DNA from: M3 sp045133615
Lineage (GTDB): Bacteria; Bacteroidota; Bacteroidia; Bacteroidales; Muribaculaceae
NCBI GenBank assembly: GCA_045133615.1
Contig: JBGUUQ010000054.1
Span: forward strand, 1 to 64,000
Direction of reading: 5' to 3'
DNA length: 64,000 bases
Both the position numbers and the translations under genes were made by a program. The stretch's first letter is position 1. Every line of letters begins with the position of its first letter. Shown here piece by piece: positions 58,738-64,000 of the stretch. The notes under the pieces were generated by a model that was not told the DNA's origin, did not search any database, and saw only the letters and a program-made list of their open reading frames with translations.

Positions 58738-61152
58738 TTATTTCTTGAATATCCTACGTTTCAATCGAGCCAATCTCGACTTCAACGATGGAGTTTCGAC
58801 ATGAGCATAACCATATCCGTAACCATTGTTTCCATAATTGCCATAGTGACCGTAACGGCGATAGAAATAACTGTTAGAACGGATATCCACCGCATTGAGA
58901 ATCAAATAGCAATTTTTCAAGCGACCGGAGGCAATTGCACTATGGAGCACCTTAAGACAACGCTTGGTTGAATAGTTTGCGCGAGTGATATATAGTTGCA
59001 CATCAGAGTGCGGTGTAATCAAGAACGTATCCGAGACCACTCCGATAGGCGCTGTATCCACAATGATTACATCATATAATTTGCGCAACTCGTCAAACAT
59101 CTGACGATTACGATCGCTCAACAGCAACTCGTTGGGATTCGGCGGCACTGGACCGGCCGGAAGTACCGACAAATTTTCATGACGTCCCGAAGAAGCTATC
59201 ACATCCTTAATATTGCTAACCTGTCCGGAAAGATAAGTAGTGACACCCGAACGATTGTTCAATTCAAAGAAATGCGCCAATACCGGACGTCGGATATCCA
59301 TTCCGACTACAAGTGTCTTCTTTCCTGCCACTGCAAATGTCAACGCAATGTTTGCAGCAACAAATGTTTTTCCTTCTCCGGAGAGCGATGATGTGACAAG
59401 AAGCACTTTTTTGTCACGATCCGAATGGGCAAACTGAATATTGTTGCGAATCAAACGGAACAATTCGGCAATCGGGGTTGTTGCATTTGCCTCGACCACA
59501 AACTTATTTTCGTCTTCTGCGAGAGACACTTCTCCGAGAATAGGAACATTAGTAGAACGTTCGAGGTCTTCCTTATCCTTAAAGATGGGGAAGAAAAGAC
59601 GACGCAAGAAGATAATGATAGCGGGAATCAGCAATCCGATAATAGCGGCAATACCAACATACATCATACGACGGGGTGCCACAAGACTTCCTCCCGACGG
59701 ATTATCGATAAATCGTGCTGTCGGAGTGGCAAGAGTCTTCTGCAAAGCGATTTCCTCACGCTTTTCAAGCAAGAAGTTATAAATATTATCCTTTACTCGC
59801 TGTTCGCGGAAAATTCCGGTTAACTCACGCTCATACACCGGCATATTAGACAATTTGCCTGCAATCTTGCTGTCTTGACGACGGATATTGCCTCGGCTGA
59901 TATTAAGACTCTGCTTCACATTGCCCAATCCGCGATATATCTCATTTTTAGAACGAGCCAAATCCTCTTGCATGTTCTGCACTATGGGGTTATTCTCTGT
60001 TCCGCCTTCCAACATGGCTGCGCGTTGCGCAAGTTTCTTATTGTAGGCATCAATCATCGAACTGAGAGCCGGATCATCTATTACCTGAGGTATCGGAGTA
60101 TAGTCATCTTGAGTCGATACTATCTTTTCCACATTCGACACAATCTCACGCTTGGCATCCACATCGGCAAGTTGCTGGTCGGTCTGCGTTGTTTGCGACA
60201 GATACATGCTTGCCTCTGCAGAAATATCGGTAATCTGCTTATCTCGGCGATACTTTTCAACCTCGATTTCCACATCTTGGAGTTCACCGGCAATAAGAGC
60301 CAAACGCTCTATGATGAATGCCTCAGTCTGCAATGCCGACAGGTTCTTTTCAGCAATAATATCTTGGTTATAAATGCTTACAAGAGTTTTGATTATATCG
60401 ATACCTTGAGGAATAAGAGGTGTAGTACATGATACACGCAAAATAGTTGCCGAATTTTTAGCATATTCTATGTGAAGGTTGCTCGACAGACGAGCAGCTA
60501 TCCAAACGGGATTTTCAACTACGATTTTTTGTGTACCCTCCAACGTTGAAGTGGTTCGCGAAGGCAATATATTCAAAGTTCCTTGGCTTAACTCAATCGC
60601 AATCGGAAGAGTATCGCTTTTTACGGTCTTTTTCTCCTCTACTCCTCCATAGGTTGTTTTCACTTCAAATTTATATGTCTTATCATCTTTTGAAGCCAAC
60701 ACCTGAATCGGAGATGTAAGGTTACGAAGACTTATCGAGTCAAGACTAACTTCTACCGCATTGGTTCCATAAATCGGATAGTCGCGCAGGCGTTCCACTT
60801 TATAATATGAATACGCCAAATCAAGCGAATCAACAATCTTAATCAAGTTGTTACGCGACTTCAATATTTCAATCTCCGTTTGGTCGATATATGACTTCAT
60901 ATCGACAAGCGGACTATTTTGATTGAGAGATACAGCACTTGATTTAGTGGCATTATCATCACTCAAATATATCGATGCCCCTACCGTATAAGTCGGTATA
61001 ATGGTCGATACATAATAAAACGCGACGACACTGCACAACAATACACATATCAGGAACCATTTCCACTGAGCCAAATACTCAAAGATGAGACCTTGCAAGT
61101 CAAACGCTTCCTCTTCTATTTCTTTATCTTTTTCGTCTATAAATTCGCTCAT
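58738..61152 (-). CDS. Wzc-like polysaccharide co-polymerase / tyrosine autokinase
   Basis: This inner-membrane protein has 804 residues and controls capsule or exopolysaccharide chain length and export. A Wzz-type periplasmic region with long coiled coils lies between two membrane helices (about 30-50 and 500-520). The cytoplasmic BY-kinase domain follows: Walker A SSLSGEGKTFVAANIA, Walker A' VVGMDIRRPVL and Walker B VIIVDTAPIG. The C-terminal tail is rich in Tyr alternating with Gly and Asn (FYRRYGHYGNYGNNGYGYGY), the autophosphorylation cluster. The Wza-like lipoprotein gene is 37 bp upstream on the same strand. No glycosyltransferases or flippase are next to the pair. Confidence 0.95.
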   Translation of the reverse strand: MSEFIDEKDKEIEEEAFDLQGLIFEYLAQWKWFLICVLLCSVVAFYYVSTIIPTYTVGASIYLSDDNATKSSAVSLNQNSPLVDMKSYIDQTEIEILKSRNNLIKIVDSLDLAYSYYKVERLRDYPIYGTNAVEVSLDSISLRNLTSPIQVLASKDDKTYKFEVKTTYGGVEEKKTVKSDTLPIAIELSQGTLNILPSRTTSTLEGTQKIVVENPVWIAARLSSNLHIEYAKNSATILRVSCTTPLIPQGIDIIKTLVSIYNQDIIAEKNLSALQTEAFIIERLALIAGELQDVEIEVEKYRRDKQITDISAEASMYLSQTTQTDQQLADVDAKREIVSNVEKIVSTQDDYTPIPQVIDDPALSSMIDAYNKKLAQRAAMLEGGTENNPIVQNMQEDLARSKNEIYRGLGNVKQSLNISRGNIRRQDSKIAGKLSNMPVYERELTGIFREQRVKDNIYNFLLEKREEIALQKTLATPTARFIDNPSGGSLVAPRRMMYVGIAAIIGLLIPAIIIFLRRLFFPIFKDKEDLERSTNVPILGEVSLAEDENKFVVEANATTPIAELFRLIRNNIQFAHSDRDKKVLLVTSSLSGEGKTFVAANIALTFAVAGKKTLVVGMDIRRPVLAHFFELNNRSGVTTYLSGQVSNIKDVIASSGRHENLSVLPAGPVPPNPNELLLSDRNRQMFDELRKLYDVIIVDTAPIGVVSDTFLITPHSDVQLYITRANYSTKRCLKVLHSAIASGRLKNCYLILNAVDIRSNSYFYRRYGHYGNYGNNGYGYGYAHVETPSLKSRLARLKRRIFKK

Positions 61153-61189
61153 ATTTATATAAATGTAGGAGAGATTTTTACTTTCCGAA

Positions 61190-62026
61190 TTAAATACGTG
61201 TAAGAGTGATGATACTTAACACCAATCCGACAATCGATGACAATCCACCGATTACGGTAAGAGATGTACCTACAGCAGGGCTCAACTGCCAAGCATTGTT
61301 GGCTGCCGACTTATTAGGCTGCACATATATTATATCATTCTGTTGCAGATTGTAATAGGGCGACAAAAGGATATTTTTATCATTGAGATTGAGACGCGCA
61401 ATTTCACGACGGCCATCACCATAAGTGCGAATCAACATAATGTTTTCACGCTCGCCTTTGATGTCAAGGTCACCGGCCTTTGCTATCGCTTCAAGGATAT
61501 TCAATCGCTCGTTATCGGATATAATCACACCGGGCGAACGCACCGCGCCAAGCATTGTAACTCGGAAATTCATAAAGCGAATATCCACAGCGGGAATTTC
61601 CTTTATATATTTCGGATATATACTGCTCTTGACAAGATTTTCAATTTCAGCCTTAGTCATACCGCCAACATGGAGTTTACCGATAACAGGGAAATCTATA
61701 TCGCCATCGGTATTGACAAGATAATATTCAGTTGAATTGTTTTGGTTGTTACGATTTGAATTAAAGCGTTGTTCCACTACTTCACCTTCATTGTTGATAT
61801 ATATACCCTTATTAAACGGGAGTACAGCCGTCATATTGGTAGCCGTCACCTGAATATTGAGAAGATCGCCCGGCATTGCAACAGGCTCTACAATCGGATT
61901 AACTTGAGCCAAAACTTCCGCAGGAATAGTCTCGGCATCTACCATATAAGGTACTTTTTTGGGTGCAGAACAACTTGTGGCAATCAATACCACCAAAGCT
62001 GCGACTAAAGGCATTATGTGCTTCAT
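61190..62026 (-). CDS. Wza-like polysaccharide export lipoprotein
   Basis: This lipoprotein of about 278 residues is a polysaccharide biosynthesis/export family member. The lipobox ends at Cys19 (LVVLIATSC). The Poly_export domain begins near PGDLLNIQVTATN and includes YYLVNTDGDIDFPVIGKLHVGGMTKAEIE. An SLBB-type repeat with VTMLGAVRSPGVI follows. A hydrophobic C-terminal segment (VIGGLSSIVGLVLSIITLTRI) is typical of Bacteroidota members, which anchor differently from E. coli Wza. ATG at 62026 is preferred over one 36 bp upstream. TAACTTTG at 62060-62067 is a candidate promoter. With the kinase gene it forms an export and control pair. Confidence 0.93.
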   Translation of the reverse strand: MKHIMPLVAALVVLIATSCSAPKKVPYMVDAETIPAEVLAQVNPIVEPVAMPGDLLNIQVTATNMTAVLPFNKGIYINNEGEVVEQRFNSNRNNQNNSTEYYLVNTDGDIDFPVIGKLHVGGMTKAEIENLVKSSIYPKYIKEIPAVDIRFMNFRVTMLGAVRSPGVIISDNERLNILEAIAKAGDLDIKGERENIMLIRTYGDGRREIARLNLNDKNILLSPYYNLQQNDIIYVQPNKSAANNAWQLSPAVGTSLTVIGGLSSIVGLVLSIITLTRI

Positions 62027-62153
62027 CTCTCTGAATCTATAATTAATTTTATTGATTTGCAAAGTTACACATTTTTACCAAATCGACATAAATTTTAAGA
62101 GAGTATATTGGCTTTCTGCATCGGATTTTTCAAAAATCACCGATTTTAATCAC

Positions 62154-62161
62154 TATCTTTG
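62154..62161 (+). promoter_or_regulatory. -7 element of the UDG-superfamily gene
   Basis: TATCTTTG lies 19 bp before the ATG at 62181. It falls inside the longer reading frame and argues against that frame's upstream ATG. Confidence 0.55.
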
Positions 62162-62180
62162 TGTTCCAAAACATCCGTGT

Positions 62181-62768
62181 ATGACTGTAATTCCTATTGA
62201 AAACCATCCGTTAGAACCCTTTTTGCCTAAAGAGGCACGATTGCTGTTTTTAGGGACATTCCCACCCAAGCGGCATCGATGGTCGATGGATTTCTATTAC
62301 CCCAATCGCATAAATGATTTCTGGCGAATAATGGGAGTGATATTTCATAACGACAAAAACTATTTCTACGATAACAATTCCCAATCTTTTCGGCTCGATG
62401 ACATCAAGCAAATGCTTATCGACCGACATATTGCATTAAGTGATTCCGCACGGCAAGTACGCCGCCTTCGCGACAATGCGTCCGACAAGTTTCTCGAAAT
62501 TGTCGCCACCATTCCATTAGAAGAGGTTCTTTCTCAAATACCCGATTGCAACGATATTGCCGCAACCGGAGAGAAATCGGCACAAACCATTGCCGAATTG
62601 GTCGGCGCAAAAATTCCATCGGTTGGAAGTCATACATCAGCCATATTGCCAAGTGGTCGCGAAATACGCCTATGGCGTATGCCGTCCACCTCACGTGCTT
62701 ATCCACTTGCAATCGAAAAGAAAGCGGAATATTATGCCTCACTATTCCGAGAAGTGGGAATCCTATGA
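62181..62768 (+). CDS. uracil-DNA glycosylase superfamily protein (Mug-like)
   Basis: This protein of about 195 residues belongs to the UDG superfamily. RLLFLGTFPPKRHRWSMDFYYPNRINDFWRIMGVIF is the first part, with LGTFPP at the position of the catalytic loop and a Phe/Tyr stacking residue further on. IPDCNDIAATGEKSAQTIAEL and LPSGREIRLWRMPSTSRAYP make up the last part, where SPS-like residues form the DNA-contact loop. The GTFPP loop lacks the Asp of family 1 Ung. Substrate (mispaired uracil, thymine or another lesion) is not known. It is a separate unit between the Wza-like gene and the DedA gene. Confidence 0.85.
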   Translation: MTVIPIENHPLEPFLPKEARLLFLGTFPPKRHRWSMDFYYPNRINDFWRIMGVIFHNDKNYFYDNNSQSFRLDDIKQMLIDRHIALSDSARQVRRLRDNASDKFLEIVATIPLEEVLSQIPDCNDIAATGEKSAQTIAELVGAKIPSVGSHTSAILPSGREIRLWRMPSTSRAYPLAIEKKAEYYASLFREVGIL

Positions 62769-62842
62769 TTTTTGCAGTTGCATATTTCTCCGCTTTGGCG
62801 TAACTTTGTAGTCAATTATTCTAAAAACATAACTGATATTTT

Positions 62843-63514
62843 ATGCTTGATTTAATTCCATTAGCAATTTTCGATGCCGCAACATTCTTTCAATGGTTTG
62901 TCGACAATGCCACTTATCTGTTTGTCTTTGTTTTCATGGTCATTGAAAGTTCATTCATACCATTTCCATCTGAAGTAGTGGTTCCCCCCGCCGCATATCT
63001 AGCATGCACAAAGGGAGACATGAACATATTCATGGTCGTACTTGCAGCCACTGCCGGCGCCATCGTCGGAGCGTTAATCAACTATTATTTGGCTCTTTGG
63101 ATCGGCCGTCCTATTGTATATCGATTCGCCAACAGTCGTTTCGGTCACGCTTGCTTGATTGATCAAGCCAAAGTGGAAAAAGCCGAGCAATATTTCGATA
63201 AGCACGGAGCGGCATCCACATTTATCGGTCGACTGATTCCGGCGGTGCGCCAACTTATATCTATCCCGGCAGGATTGGCACGAATGAATCTCGGCATATT
63301 TGTTCTGTTCACCGGTCTTGGAGCATTGGTTTGGAACATAATTCTTGCCGCTTTGGGTTGGTGGCTCGGAAAGACTGTGCCTCTTGCTCAATTGTTCGAC
63401 AAAGTGGAACAATACAATTCCTACCTTACCTATGCCGGAGCGGCTATAGGAGTTTTTTGTATAGGTTTTATCCTATGGAATGCCTTCAAACCTCGCCACA
63501 ACACAAATAAGTAA
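62843..63514 (+). CDS. DedA-family membrane protein
   Basis: This 223-residue inner-membrane protein has five or six helices. The family features are an N-terminal FIPFPSEVVVPPAAYLA re-entrant region and FIGRLIPAVRQLISIPAGLARM with the essential Arg and Pro residues. A GALVWNIILAALGWWLGK helix follows. Members flip phospholipids or undecaprenyl phosphate across the membrane; which lipid is handled here cannot be read. It precedes the rpe gene by 31 bp and may be cotranscribed with it. Confidence 0.93.
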   Translation: MLDLIPLAIFDAATFFQWFVDNATYLFVFVFMVIESSFIPFPSEVVVPPAAYLACTKGDMNIFMVVLAATAGAIVGALINYYLALWIGRPIVYRFANSRFGHACLIDQAKVEKAEQYFDKHGAASTFIGRLIPAVRQLISIPAGLARMNLGIFVLFTGLGALVWNIILAALGWWLGKTVPLAQLFDKVEQYNSYLTYAGAAIGVFCIGFILWNAFKPRHNTNK

Positions 63515-63545
63515 CCTCATTTTTATACCTCGAAATTTTCTCGTT

Positions 63546-64000
63546 ATGCAAGTATCCCCCTCTCTGCTGTCAGCCGACTTCGCCAATCTCGAACGCGACG
63601 TAAAAATGCTCAACGAAAGCGATGCCGCCATGCTTCACCTTGATGTAATGGATGGCGTATTCGTTCCCAATATATCTTTCGGATTCCCGGTAATCAAAGC
63701 CGTGCAAAAATATGCACAAAAACCTCTCGACGTACATCTTATGATTGTCGAACCGGGAAAATACGTTTCGCAAGTCCGCGATTGTGGAGCCGAAATCATG
63801 AACGTTCACTACGAAGTGTGTCCTCACCTCCATCGTGTTGTTCAACAAATAAAGCAAGCCGGCATGAAAGCCGCGGTAACACTTAACCCTGCTACCCCGG
63901 TATCTCTCCTTGAAGATATTATTACCGACCTCGATATGGTACTACTCATGTCGGTTAACCCCGGATTCGGAGGTCAAAAATTCATACCGGGTGCAGTAAA
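63546..64000 (+). CDS. rpe: ribulose-phosphate 3-epimerase, 5' part
   Basis: The first 151 codons of a pentose-phosphate pathway TIM-barrel epimerase are present before the window ends. MQVSPSLLSADFANLERDV is the standard start. LHLDVMDGVFVPNISFG and DVHLMIVEP carry the first metal-binding His and Asp residues. VNPGFGGQKFIPG near the window edge is the phosphate-side loop. No stop occurs in the visible part, and all catalytic residues expected in this stretch are intact. The remaining third of the gene lies beyond the window. Confidence 0.95.
   Translation, partial: MQVSPSLLSADFANLERDVKMLNESDAAMLHLDVMDGVFVPNISFGFPVIKAVQKYAQKPLDVHLMIVEPGKYVSQVRDCGAEIMNVHYEVCPHLHRVVQQIKQAGMKAAVTLNPATPVSLLEDIITDLDMVLLMSVNPGFGGQKFIPGAV

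Noticed and set aside
1..64000. CRISPR array or insertion sequence
   Set aside because: No regularly spaced identical repeats with spacers and no transposase reading frame were found. The repeated motifs seen are short regulatory or intragenic repeats.

Overview
The window comes from a gut-type member of the phylum Bacteroidota, order Bacteroidales, probably a Muribaculaceae-like genus. This rests on the promoters, which repeatedly match the Bacteroidetes form (TTTG, about 20 bp, TAnnTTTG), on weak or absent Shine-Dalgarno sequences, and on the family content: DUF5103, DUF3109, DUF4250, DUF4369-TlpA, an OMP_b-brl-type TonB receptor, a GT3-type glycogen synthase and a DUF3417 glucan phosphorylase. 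The family placement is inference; no 16S gene is present.

Layout. (1) 0-3.6 kb is an A+T-rich defence segment on the minus strand: a type III-like adenine methyltransferase (Mod) is coupled by a TAATG overlap to a SIR2-like NADase-type protein. Mod is preceded by a leader with nested inverted repeats. No Res subunit is visible before the window edge. (2) 3.6-10.6 kb holds glucan metabolism: glycogen synthase and glucan phosphorylase on the minus strand, and divergently a tiny secreted protein and a type I pullulanase. (3) 10.6-13.6 kb holds a minus-strand group: ung, a C_GCAxxG_C_C redox protein, a type IX secretion plug-domain protein, and DUF3109. (4) At 13.7 kb is tRNA-Arg(CCG). (5) 13.8-18.2 kb is a two-component system facing away from a TonB-dependent receptor, with four phased TAAGAC-like repeats between them. 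(6) 18.3-28.4 kb holds typA, an acyl-CoA ligase, a TlpA-like lipoprotein, VanZ, two NSS transporters flanking a small membrane protein, folP and cdaA. (7) 28.5-33.9 kb holds two secreted GH13 alpha-amylases. The first is a large modular enzyme whose signal-peptide start is out of frame at a nine-A tract. (8) 34-44 kb is mostly housekeeping: Fur-family regulator, purA, DUF1015, DUF4250, YcxB-like, DMT, an Ntn hydrolase, thioesterase, dprA, nucleoside phosphorylase, LptF/G and tgt. (9) 44.3-53.5 kb is a tight five-gene operon: receiver-like/PPDK_N fusion, coiled-coil protein, DPP IV, unknown membrane protein, miaA. (10) 53.6-64 kb holds a membrane pyrophosphatase, efp, aquaporin, a flavodiiron protein, a Wzc/Wza pair, a UDG-superfamily protein, DedA and the start of rpe.

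The strongest theme is alpha-glucan use. Intracellular glycogen synthase and phosphorylase, an exported pullulanase and two exported amylases sit within 30 kb. The amylases and a 104-residue protein end in short beta-rich tails like type IX sorting domains, and a type IX plug protein is encoded nearby, which suggests surface or extracellular amylases rather than SusG-type lipoproteins. The features most worth a second look are the Mod-SIR2 pair with its structured leader, the poly-A frameshift in the modular amylase, the phased repeats before the TonB receptor, and the uncharacterised receiver/PPDK_N operon.
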